From Gammaproteobacteria bacterium (lineage in GTDB: Bacteria > Pseudomonadota > Gammaproteobacteria > Steroidobacterales > GCA-2729495), in the NCBI GenBank assembly GCA_030066665.1, contig JASJBD010000060.1, positions 1 through 38,715 of the forward strand: a DNA stretch of 38,715 nucleotides. The letters run 5' to 3'. The notes beneath the pieces are model-generated. The model did no database searches. It saw nothing but the letters and a program-made list of their open reading frames with translations, and was not told the origin of the DNA. Positions 6,938 through 14,832 of the stretch are shown piece after piece (position 1 is the first letter of the stretch; the number at the start of each line of letters is the position of its first letter). The translations under genes were made by a program, and so were the position numbers.

Positions 6938-8113
6938 ATGGGTGGGCTGCGAACGTTCATTGAAGTCATACAGGATTTCCTGTATCGGGGCGGCAATGTC
7001 ATTGCCGTGATCGCGTTCGTGATCTTCGTGATGTGGACGTTGATCCTCGAGCGCGTCATCTATATCACGACGGAACATCGCGCCCGTGTCCGTGCTGGTC
7101 TGGCAGAAATCGAAGAGCGCCCGGACAAGGACTCCTGGCACACGGTAGCAATTCGCGAAGGCATCGTGTCGCGGATTGCCCAAAGGCTTCGCACCAATAT
7201 TCCGATGATCAAGACGCTCGCGGCGGTGTGCCCTTTGTTGGGCCTGCTCGGCACCGTGACCGGCATGATCGTCATTTTCGACGTGATGGCTGCGTTCGGT
7301 AGCAGCTCGCCGCGCTCCGTGGCTTCCGGTGTGGCTCAGGCAACCATGACGACCATGGCCGGTATGGTAGGCGCGCTCAGTGGCGTATTCCCCGCGGCAT
7401 TGCTGGCGCGCCGGACGAACGCTGCAGTCGCCAACCTTGAACAGGACATCGTGCCTGCCGCCGCGCACCCGGCGCCATTTATCGGCACGACGACCTTGCC
7501 GGTGCGGTTGCTTATTTCCATGGCGTTGTCGTGGGTCATTACCGCGGTGCTCGTATTCGGCATGCAGTCACTGATCGCGACGGGCAAAAAAGCGCTGACC
7601 GAGGACTACACGGTTTACATGGCAGAGTTCGTGCGCATCGCGCGTGAGGAAACGCTCGAGACCAAGGAGCTGAAGCCGGAGCGTCCGGATGTGCCAGATG
7701 AAACGCCAGACACGACCGTAAGTCCGGAGCTCGAATCGGCCGATTCGCTGGGCGTGGAGCCGGTCGTCGTCAGCGCCGGGGCGGCGTCACCCGATATGAG
7801 CCTGAGTGTCGCAGGCTTGACTGGTTTCGAAATGGCTGACGCGGACTATATGCCGCTGGTCAAGGTGTTGCCAATCTATCCCCGCCGCGCCCAGGCGCTC
7901 GGCCTGGAGGGCTGGGTGCTGGTTCGCTTTACGGTGACGACGACCGGTGCAGTGAAAGATGTGGTCGTCGTCGAATCAACCGACAAGATCTTCGAGAAAG
8001 CCGCGGTCCAGGCAGCGCTGAAGTTCAAGTACAAACCGCGCGTCATCGACGGCGAGCCAGTCGAAGTGACGGGAGTCCTGCACTACATCAAGTTCGGCAT
8101 CGAAGACGGCTAA
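6938..8113 (+). CDS. ExbB2-TonB2 fusion protein lacking ExbD
   Basis: 391 residues from the ATG at 6938, preceded by a GGGGGAAGGG ribosome site. Residues 1-175 are an ExbB/TolQ/MotA proton-channel subunit of the ExbB2 type: helix 1 at 20-38, then 'IKTLAAVCPLLGLLGTVTGM' in helix 2 and 'ATMTTMAGMVGALSG' in helix 3. After a short linker, residues 189-212 form the N-terminal anchor of a TonB2-like protein, with 'TVYMAEFVRIAREET' beyond it. An acidic Pro-rich spacer follows, then the TonB C-terminal domain at about 305-391 (PIYPRRAQALGLEGWVLVRF, KFKYKPRVIDGEPVEVTG). In TonB2 operons exbB2, exbD and tonB2 are separate genes in that order; here ExbD is missing and the flanking proteins are joined in frame. 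Topology works, because ExbB ends in the cytoplasm and TonB starts there. The gene is monocistronic, so an ExbD would have to come from elsewhere. Confidence 0.9.
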   Translation: MGGLRTFIEVIQDFLYRGGNVIAVIAFVIFVMWTLILERVIYITTEHRARVRAGLAEIEERPDKDSWHTVAIREGIVSRIAQRLRTNIPMIKTLAAVCPLLGLLGTVTGMIVIFDVMAAFGSSSPRSVASGVAQATMTTMAGMVGALSGVFPAALLARRTNAAVANLEQDIVPAAAHPAPFIGTTTLPVRLLISMALSWVITAVLVFGMQSLIATGKKALTEDYTVYMAEFVRIAREETLETKELKPERPDVPDETPDTTVSPELESADSLGVEPVVVSAGAASPDMSLSVAGLTGFEMADADYMPLVKVLPIYPRRAQALGLEGWVLVRFTVTTTGAVKDVVVVESTDKIFEKAAVQAALKFKYKPRVIDGEPVEVTGVLHYIKFGIEDG

Positions 8114-8418
8114 TCGCCGAACACGATCGATTTCAGCACGCCGTCCTCGAACGTGAGCGTCGCGGGCTTTTGGCGTGCCCCCCGCTTGTAGTACCAGATT
8201 TGCGCTTCGTAGCTGCCCAGCACCCGATTGCCGGAGCGCACCGGTCGTTCTTCCACGGTCTTTTCGGTTGGCTGGCCGCAGTAACGCATGACCTCGGCGG
8301 TAGACATCCCGCGTGAGATTATTTTGCTGCCACAGCGCAGGGTATCCTGCGCGGCGGGCGCTGTCGGCGCAGCCAGCAACAGCAGGCTGCTGAATAGCAG
8401 AATCCTGACCATGTTCAT
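8110..8418 (-). CDS. DUF2845 exported protein
   Basis: 102 residues with a signal peptide (MVRILLFSSLLLLAAPTAPA). The mature part reads 'LRCGSKIISRGMSTAEVMRY' with a second Cys in 'RYCGQPTEK', then 'IWYYKRGARQKPATLTFEDG'. That Cys...Cys, 'V....G.P' and 'W.Y..G......l.F..G.l' pattern is DUF2845, a small periplasmic family of unknown role distantly resembling the SmpA/BamE-like fold. The two cysteines could form a disulfide. Its stop overlaps the stop of the convergent ExbB-TonB gene by four bases. ATG codons at 8418 and 8412 are both possible starts. Confidence 0.82.
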   Translation of the reverse strand: MNMVRILLFSSLLLLAAPTAPAAQDTLRCGSKIISRGMSTAEVMRYCGQPTEKTVEERPVRSGNRVLGSYEAQIWYYKRGARQKPATLTFEDGVLKSIVFGD

Positions 8419-8545
8419 GCCCTTCGTGACCGACTGCCAAGACGATCGGCCGAATTATGCCGCGCCGGATACCGCCTGCCCACCAAACCAGTTCACAGTC
8501 CCGGAACGACTCAATTCCGGGGTTGATTCGGACTCACATGGGGTC

Positions 8546-9105
8546 ATGACGAACGTTCGTCTCGGCATTGTGGTTTGCTGTTTGGCCCTATACATCTGGC
8601 CCGATTCTCTCGCTGCGCAGGAGATCGAGCCGCGAACCTATTCGAATACACCGGTCGGTGTGAGTATCGTCGGCACAGGGTACACCTGGACCAATGGTGC
8701 GGTGCTACTCGATCCGGCGTTGCCGATCGAGGATCTCGATGCGGATTTGCATGCGGTTTTCCTTCGCTATGCTAGGGCCTTCGGCTTGCTCGGTCAGAAC
8801 GCCAAGTTGAAACTGGTAGCGCCGTACGTCATATCGGTTCCAACCGCCGGACCGCCCGGTTTGAAATCGGTGCGTCGCAGGCTTTTGGCAACTGGACGCT
8901 CGAAGTGGCTGGCGAGGGCGGTTCGTCAACCGTCGACGGCGAGCGAACACACCCGCCAGCGCAACTGGCGTTTCAGCGCGGTACTCGCGTACCCATCAAT
9001 CGCCAGCACGGCGTCAATCTGGTGCTTGGATCCGGTGTGGTTGACAAAGCCGGCTCGGATTTCCACGTAGTTGGCTTGGGCTATCAGTACGCCTGGGGTT
9101 TCTAG
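8546..9105 (+). pseudogene. Decayed outer-membrane transporter-like (MetA-pathway phenol degradation family) gene
   Basis: The ATG at 8546 starts a signal peptide (VRLGIVVCCLALYIWPDSLA) and a good match to this porin-like family: 'QEIEPRTYSNTPVGVSIVGT', then 'LHAVFLRYARAFGLLGQNAK' and 'LKLVAPYVI'. That frame then degenerates. One frame over, sequence resumes with 'NRRTARFEIGASQAFGNWTL' and finishes with 'RVPINRQHGVNLVLGSGVVD' and the terminal strand 'FHVVGLGYQYAWGF' before a TAG at 9103-9105. Full-length members have roughly 270-300 residues; the segments here total about 185. Beta-hairpins appear to be missing after PYVI and again after TLEVAGEG. I call it a pseudogene made by internal deletions plus a frameshift; an assembly fault is the main alternative. 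Confidence 0.7.
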
Positions 9106-9120
9106 CGCGAGATTGCGATG

Positions 9121-10062
9121 TCAAACCGTCGGGCAGCCCCCGGGTTCGTCCAGGGTCGCTTCCTTCAGGCGCGTTACCAGATTGCCGACGATCGGCGCCT
9201 TGCCGCGAACTTCCAGCACCACGCGGCTCTCGGGTTCGACGAAAATCTCGATTTCTTCTTCCAGGCCGAGGAACTGGAATTTCACGTCTTCTTGTGGCTC
9301 GACCGGTTCCCCGTCGACCGCGATTCGAATTGCCGGAACTTCACCTTTGCACTGCCAGCTGCCGTTCGGTGCAGAGAGCTTGTAATTTACCTTGCGCGGT
9401 GATGCGTCGAGTCCGGACAGCCTGACCCGCACAACCTTGCGATCGGAGATAGACAACAATTCAACCGGCGGAATACCTGGGCCGATGTCGGCCGCGCCGG
9501 TGAGGTACAAAAGGCCTAGCGGCTCGACAATTGGTGCGCCATAAGCGGCTTCAGCAATCGTTCGCCACTCCGTCTGAATGGTTGGCCAGGTGGGCCAGGG
9601 GTCTTTGCGCTGGTCTCGATTGCCCGGACGGTGCGTGCGGACAAAAATCCCGGTATCCGTGTATCGATAAATGCGATGCTTGGTGCGATCGCCGTCCTCG
9701 TCCAGGGCGTACTGAATCGCCTGCGCGCTGTCTGGGAACATGTGGTACTGGATGCGCGACTCCTTGCCAAAGTACTTCGTGACTGCGCCGAGACTGGCAA
9801 CAGTATCGCCGGGCATGACCGGATTGCCCTGGTCGGTCGGGATGATGACATCTGCCAAACTGGGCGAATCGACGAACGCTAGCTTGGCTTCCGTCGACGC
9901 GGAAAAGATGAACTTCTGCGCGGTCATCTTCATCTGCGTCCAGCGCACGCGCTCCGGATCAACGTTCAGGCGCAATTCCCGCAAATCGGCGCTGCCCGTC
10001 ATCGGATAACCCGCGGCCAACAGCAACGCCAGAAAAATCGTCTTCCTGACAAGATTTGGCAT
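9121..10062 (-). CDS. Exported protein of unrecognised family
   Basis: 313 residues. A signal peptide (VRKTIFLALLLAAGYPMTGS) is followed by a mature protein that starts DLRELRLNVDPERV. It has no transmembrane segment, lipobox or haem motif. A central basic, aromatic stretch (RIYRYTDTGIFVRTHR) and a C-terminal part with acidic strands (DVKFQFLGLEEEIEIFVEPE) look like beta-sandwich material. Two cysteines, one in SWQCKGE and one four residues from the end, could form a disulfide. I do not recognise the family and assign no function. I chose the ATG at 10062 because an AGGG ribosome site precedes it; an ATG at 10080 is possible. It diverges from the multihaem cytochrome gene across a 126-base gap. 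Confidence 0.75.
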   Translation of the reverse strand: MPNLVRKTIFLALLLAAGYPMTGSADLRELRLNVDPERVRWTQMKMTAQKFIFSASTEAKLAFVDSPSLADVIIPTDQGNPVMPGDTVASLGAVTKYFGKESRIQYHMFPDSAQAIQYALDEDGDRTKHRIYRYTDTGIFVRTHRPGNRDQRKDPWPTWPTIQTEWRTIAEAAYGAPIVEPLGLLYLTGAADIGPGIPPVELLSISDRKVVRVRLSGLDASPRKVNYKLSAPNGSWQCKGEVPAIRIAVDGEPVEPQEDVKFQFLGLEEEIEIFVEPESRVVLEVRGKAPIVGNLVTRLKEATLDEPGGCPTV

Positions 10063-10188
10063 AACCCTGCGCATCTCCATCGCGACACAACGCCGATACT
10101 ATAACGTCGGTACCCGTTAGATTGTTGACCGTACCGTCAGGTTCCCGTCCGCTTGACAAGTCAGCGATCGTCGGGCTGACTTTCCGGC

Positions 10189-12441
10189 GTGAACTTTTCC
10201 CCTAACAAGCTGTCCTTGCTCGGCGCATTGGTCGCACTGGCGCTGAGCGCATGCGGCGAAAAGCCCCCGCCATCAACGGCACCGACCACGGCTGCGCCAC
10301 CGGCCGTGCCGGAGTTTGTCGGCGCTTCGGTTTGCGCTGATTGCCATCAGCAACAGCTCGACAGTTGGTCTGGATCGCACCACGCCCTGGCGATGCAGCC
10401 AGCGACGCCGGATACCGTGCTCGGCAACTTTGCCGGCGTGGAATACGAGCACAACGGCGTAAGAAGCCAATTTAGTCAGCGCGATGGCCAGTTCTTCGTG
10501 ACGACGGACGGTCCGGACGGCGAACTGGCCGAGTTCCCGGTGCTTTACACCTTCGGTGTCTATCCGCTGCAGCAGTATCTCGCACGCTTACCGAATGGGC
10601 GGATTCAGACTGTGCCGCTGTCCTGGGACAGTCGCGGTGCCGACGAGGGCGGCCAGCGCTGGTTTCACGTCTACGGTGACGAGTTGATCGATCACCGGGA
10701 TCCGCTGCACTGGACCCGGCTCAGTCAGAACTGGGAAACGCAGTGTGCCGATTGTCACTCGACGAACCTGGTCAAGCAGTACGACATCGATACCGATAGC
10801 TTTGAAACCACATTCTCCGAGTTGAATGTCGCGTGCGAAGCCTGCCACGGGCCGGGCAGTCGTCACCGCGATTGGGCGCAAGCGCCGGACGATAGCGCAG
10901 ATAGAGGTTTGCTGGTGGCGTTGAATGAACGCGCCGGCATCAGTTGGGTGCTGGATCCGGAGACCGGGAATAGCCGACGGAGCGAACCGCGCCAGACCGA
11001 CACAGAGATTACGACCTGCGCGCCGTGTCACGCGCGGCGGTCGTTGATCGGTCGCAATGAATACACGGGCGAGTTGCTCGACTCATATCAGCCGGCGTTG
11101 ATTGCACCGCCGCTCTATCACGGCGACGGGCAGGTACTGGATGAAGTCTATGTGTATGGCTCGTTCCTGCAGAGTCGCATGCATGCCGAGGGCGTGACCT
11201 GCAGCGATTGCCACGAGCCGCATTCGCTGGAATTACGCGCACCCGGTCCCATCGTGTGTCTGCAATGCCATGCCGCCGAGACGTTTGCGCAGACCGATCA
11301 TCACCTGCATCCGGCCGACTCCGCAGGCGCGGACTGCATCGAATGCCACATGCGGCCCTCCACGTTCATGCAAGTAGATGTGCGGCATGACCATAGCTTC
11401 CGAATCCCCCGACCCCACCTTGCCCAACAGTTCGGCTCACCGCTGTCCTGTCTGAATTGTCACAGCGACCAGGATGCGGCCTGGGCGGTGAGCGTATTTG
11501 ATGCCGCGGGCAAAACGCCGCCCGAAGAACCGGTGCATTGGAGTGTCATGCTGGCGGCCGCGGGCGCCTTGCCGCTGGAAGCGCGCAATTTGCTGCTCGG
11601 TGTGGCAGTCGATACCAAGGCGCCACCCCTGATTCGCGGCTCGGCCATGTCGCAGCTCGATTTGTCGAACGATTCACTGGCGGCCACGGTCATCGGTGAG
11701 CGACTGCAAAGCAGCGACCCGCTGATTCGATACGGCGCGGCCCGCGCGCTGCAGACGGCTGCCCCTGCGGCGCGCGCGCAGTTCGGTCCGGCAGTGCTCG
11801 ACGACCCGGTCAAGGCGATTCGTCTGACGGCCGCGCTCACGCTCGCGCCACTGGGCGCCGAAGTAATACCTGCCGACAAACAGGCACGATTCCGCGAGGT
11901 CCTCGACGAATATGTCGCGACCCAACGACTGAACGCCGAACGTGCGGAGTCGCACACCAATATCGGCAATTTGCAGCGGTACCTCGGGCGTGCGGACCTG
12001 GCCGAAGCTGCCTACCGCGACGCACTGCGTGTGAACGAACTATTTGTGCCCGCCTACGTCAACCTGGCCGATTTGTATCGTGTGGAAGGGCGCGAGATGG
12101 AAGCCGACCAGTTGTTCCGCGCGGCACTCGAACTGCTGCCCGAGCAGCCGGCCCTGCGTCACGCGCTCGGACTGTCGCTGGTCAGGCAGGGCCGGATAGA
12201 AGATGCGCTGCCCGAGCTTCGGTTCGCAGCCGATGCGCCGGACGCCACGCCGCGGTTCGCGCTCGCTTACGCGCTGGCATTGGACGCGCAGGCTGGTTCG
12301 GCAGACGCAACGGATTATCTCCGCGCGTCGCTCGACCGTTTCGGTGATGATCCGTCGCTGGTCGCGGCGCTGGCCAACATATACCAGCGCAATGGTGATC
12401 TCGACGCTGCCCGCGAGCTGGCCGAACGCCTACGACGTTGA
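10189..12441 (+). CDS. Octahaem c-type cytochrome lipoprotein with TPR tail
   Basis: 750 residues from a GTG start. A lipoprotein signal ends LALSAC with Cys22. Eight CXXCH haem sites follow: CADCH 49, CADCH 186, CEACH 216, CAPCH 277, CSDCH 338, CLQCH 357, CIECH 383 and CLNCH 421. Residues 470-560 are helical and HEAT-like (LIRGSAMSQLDL, LIRYGAARALQTAAP, AIRLTAALTLAPLG). The end, about 580-740, consists of tetratricopeptide repeats (ESHTNIGNLQRYLGRADLAE, AYRDALRVNELFVPAYVNLA). The family resembles cytochrome c554/NrfA-like multihaem proteins fused to TPRs. It is expected at the periplasmic face of a membrane, handling electrons, with the TPRs as partner-binding surface. Its redox substrate cannot be told from sequence. 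No cytochrome c maturation gene is nearby. Confidence 0.9.
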   Translation: MNFSPNKLSLLGALVALALSACGEKPPPSTAPTTAAPPAVPEFVGASVCADCHQQQLDSWSGSHHALAMQPATPDTVLGNFAGVEYEHNGVRSQFSQRDGQFFVTTDGPDGELAEFPVLYTFGVYPLQQYLARLPNGRIQTVPLSWDSRGADEGGQRWFHVYGDELIDHRDPLHWTRLSQNWETQCADCHSTNLVKQYDIDTDSFETTFSELNVACEACHGPGSRHRDWAQAPDDSADRGLLVALNERAGISWVLDPETGNSRRSEPRQTDTEITTCAPCHARRSLIGRNEYTGELLDSYQPALIAPPLYHGDGQVLDEVYVYGSFLQSRMHAEGVTCSDCHEPHSLELRAPGPIVCLQCHAAETFAQTDHHLHPADSAGADCIECHMRPSTFMQVDVRHDHSFRIPRPHLAQQFGSPLSCLNCHSDQDAAWAVSVFDAAGKTPPEEPVHWSVMLAAAGALPLEARNLLLGVAVDTKAPPLIRGSAMSQLDLSNDSLAATVIGERLQSSDPLIRYGAARALQTAAPAARAQFGPAVLDDPVKAIRLTAALTLAPLGAEVIPADKQARFREVLDEYVATQRLNAERAESHTNIGNLQRYLGRADLAEAAYRDALRVNELFVPAYVNLADLYRVEGREMEADQLFRAALELLPEQPALRHALGLSLVRQGRIEDALPELRFAADAPDATPRFALAYALALDAQAGSADATDYLRASLDRFGDDPSLVAALANIYQRNGDLDAARELAERLRR

Positions 12442-13014
12442 TTCGCTCGGTGGGGGCGAGAAGCCCGGCGCCGAGTACGGATACCGCTGAAATAGCAGGG
12501 CCACGGCGTCGTTTACGGCCGGTTGCAGATTCGCGCGCACTTCGTCGCGAATCCGTCCTGTGCCGGTTACCTCCCAGACCAACTGGTTCCGGCGCGCGTC
12601 GACCAGGTCAATCGTCAGCGTCCCTTCGGTGTACTGCGTGATGGTGGTGTCATAGCCGCCCCAAGCGCCATAGCCTCGGTAGCCATAGTAGCCACCATAA
12701 CTCGGCGTGGTTGTCGAGCGAATCTTTTCCTGGGTCAGTACGCCGAAATTGATCAGCAGCTCCGGGTCATCGGACAGCTGGTAGCCGCGCGCCTGCATTT
12801 CGCGAGTCGTTGCAGCTTTCAGGTACTGGCTCAGCAAAGTGGTATAGCCGTCGCGGTCATCGGTACCGAGACGCTCCGGGAATCCGAAGGTCTTGTAATT
12901 CGCGAAGTTCGCGCTGGGGTCTTCATTGACGAATACTCTCGGGCCAGTTGCGCAGCCGGCAAGGCCGAACAATGTGACGATCAAGCCCATGATTGTCATT
13001 GCACGAACGGACAT
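12430..13014 (-). CDS. DUF4136 lipoprotein
   Basis: 194 residues with a lipoprotein signal (TLFGLAGCATGP, lipid-accepting Cys21). The mature part begins 'DPSANFANYKTFGFPERLG', the DUF4136 opening. 'ELLINFGVLTQEKI' follows, then a Gly/Tyr-rich segment (YGGYYGYRGYGAWGGYD), and 'GTLTIDLVDARRNQLVWEVT' closes the domain. DUF4136 proteins are small envelope lipoproteins of unknown function with a beta-alpha fold. The Gly/Tyr insert is common in this family. The 3' end overlaps the cytochrome gene by 12 bases, tail to tail. It diverges from tamA across 75 bases, so promoters for both must lie in that short gap. Confidence 0.87.
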   Translation of the reverse strand: MSVRAMTIMGLIVTLFGLAGCATGPRVFVNEDPSANFANYKTFGFPERLGTDDRDGYTTLLSQYLKAATTREMQARGYQLSDDPELLINFGVLTQEKIRSTTTPSYGGYYGYRGYGAWGGYDTTITQYTEGTLTIDLVDARRNQLVWEVTGTGRIRDEVRANLQPAVNDAVALLFQRYPYSAPGFSPPPSESTS

Positions 13015-13089
13015 TCCAGGTACTCCCGCGTCTTTGAGGGAAGCAAGGATAGACAGTCTGGCGGAGCCGCGCCAGACTCCGCCGTCCTC

Positions 13090-14832
13090 ATGACGAAACG
13101 CCTGAAAAACCCCGGCCTTTGCAGCCTGCTGGCGGCCCTCGCCCTGCTGGCCGCGCCCCCGTCTACCGCCCGGGTTGAGTTGTCAGGCCTGGATCGTGAG
13201 GAACAAGCGAACGTCACGGCCTTGCTCGAACTGGATGACGAGCCCTGCGATGCGCCGGAATGGCGGATCCGGCAGCGGTTTGCGGAGTCGGACCGGCAAA
13301 TTCGCGCCGCGCTGGAGGTCTATGGCTATTACAGCCTCCAGATCGAGTCGGCCCTGGAGTTTGGTGAGAGCTGCTGGGACGCGCGGTTCAACATCACGCC
13401 CGGCGATCCGGTCAGGCTGCGCGACATCACCGTGATGATCGACGGGCCTGACGGCGTGCCGCCGGAGTTTCAGCGGCTGTTGCAACAATCACCGCTGCAG
13501 GCTGGTGAGCCGTTACATCACCCGACCTACGAAACATTCAGGAAACGTATCGCCGATGTTGCCAGTCGCTTTGGTTATTTCGAAAGCGAGTACCTGACGC
13601 GTCGGATTGACGTATTCCCGCGGGAACAAGCCGCCGACATCACGCTCGAGTTCCGGACCGGGCCGCGCTACCGCTTTGGCGACATCGAATTCGATCAATA
13701 TGTCGTGCGCGAATCGCTCGCGCGGCGTTACCTCAATTTCTCTCCGGGTGATCCCTACGACGGCCGGACTGTTGGCGAACTCTACGAAGACCTGCTGATT
13801 TCCGGTTACTTCGACCGTGTCGATATCGTCACGACCCCGCGCCCGGCACCGGACCTCGATGTGCCGATAAAGATCGTCCTGACGCCGAGCAAGGCGCGTA
13901 CGTATACAGCCGGTGTGGGCTTTGGCACTGATACCGGCGTCAAGTTTCGCGCTGGCTTCGAACATCGGCGCCTGAATCGCAAGGGGCATCAGTTTGAAGC
14001 CGATGCGAGTTATTCCGATGTCGTCCAGGAAATCGGTGCCGCCTACCGACTACCTTTGCGCAATCCGCGCGATGAATGGCTGAACTTCGACCTGGCTTAC
14101 CGCGGTGAAGACACCGATACAAGTGTGACGGACCGGGTCAAGTTCGGCATCAAGCGCTTCAAGCGGCGCGGTAAACACTGGCTGGAAACCCAGTTCCTCG
14201 ACCTGACCTGGGAGGACTACGCGGTCGGTCTCGACCAGGACGAAGTCATCCTGCCGATTCCCGGCCTCGGCTGGACTCGGGTCAGTTCGGAGGGTCCGCC
14301 GCGGCCTCTGCGGGGGCAGCGCATCACTCTCAAAATCAGCGGTAGCGCCGAGCTCATCGGGGCCGATGTGGACTTCCTGCAGGGTGACGCGTTGGCGAAG
14401 TTTCTCTGGCCGCTGTGGGACGGTGCGCGCCTGCGCACACGCGCGGAGGTGGGGCTTACGCTGGCCGAAGCGGTCACGCAGTTACCCGCCTCGGTGCGCT
14501 ATTTCGCCGGCGGTGATACGAGCATTCGTGGCTATGATTTTCGCACCCTCGGTCCGACCGACGAGTTTGGCATCGTCACCGGCGGCAGGCACCAGCTTAT
14601 CGGCAGCGTCGAAATCGATCAGACCGTATTCGGTAGCTGGGCCGTGGCAGCGTTCATCGATGGTGGTAATGCCTTCGATGATTTCGACGACATCGACCCG
14701 CAGTTCAGTGTCGGCGCCGGCATCCGCTGGTTCTCGCCGCTGGGCCCGATTCGCGTTGACATCGGCGTGCCGCTCGCAAGTGATGCCCCAGATGATTATC
14801 GCTTGCATATCAGCCTGGGACCGGACCTGTGA
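13090..14832 (+). CDS. tamA: TamA, BamA-family outer-membrane assembly barrel
   Basis: 580 residues, the usual TamA size. A signal peptide (LCSLLAALALLAAPPSTA) precedes three POTRA domains: near 25-100 with CDAPEWRIRQRF, 100-185 with DPVRLRDITVMIDG, and 185-270 with 'GPRYRFGDIEFDQYVVRESL'. A 16-strand Omp85 barrel follows, with the conserved 'FAGGDTSIRGYDFRTLGP' loop (the RGY lock motif) and a final strand ending 'YRLHISLGPDL'. It sits in the outer membrane and works with TamB in envelope assembly and lipid homeostasis. The ATG at 13090 gives a proper signal peptide; a longer frame upstream does not. The stop overlaps the tamB start by four bases. Confidence 0.95.
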   Translation: MTKRLKNPGLCSLLAALALLAAPPSTARVELSGLDREEQANVTALLELDDEPCDAPEWRIRQRFAESDRQIRAALEVYGYYSLQIESALEFGESCWDARFNITPGDPVRLRDITVMIDGPDGVPPEFQRLLQQSPLQAGEPLHHPTYETFRKRIADVASRFGYFESEYLTRRIDVFPREQAADITLEFRTGPRYRFGDIEFDQYVVRESLARRYLNFSPGDPYDGRTVGELYEDLLISGYFDRVDIVTTPRPAPDLDVPIKIVLTPSKARTYTAGVGFGTDTGVKFRAGFEHRRLNRKGHQFEADASYSDVVQEIGAAYRLPLRNPRDEWLNFDLAYRGEDTDTSVTDRVKFGIKRFKRRGKHWLETQFLDLTWEDYAVGLDQDEVILPIPGLGWTRVSSEGPPRPLRGQRITLKISGSAELIGADVDFLQGDALAKFLWPLWDGARLRTRAEVGLTLAEAVTQLPASVRYFAGGDTSIRGYDFRTLGPTDEFGIVTGGRHQLIGSVEIDQTVFGSWAVAAFIDGGNAFDDFDDIDPQFSVGAGIRWFSPLGPIRVDIGVPLASDAPDDYRLHISLGPDL

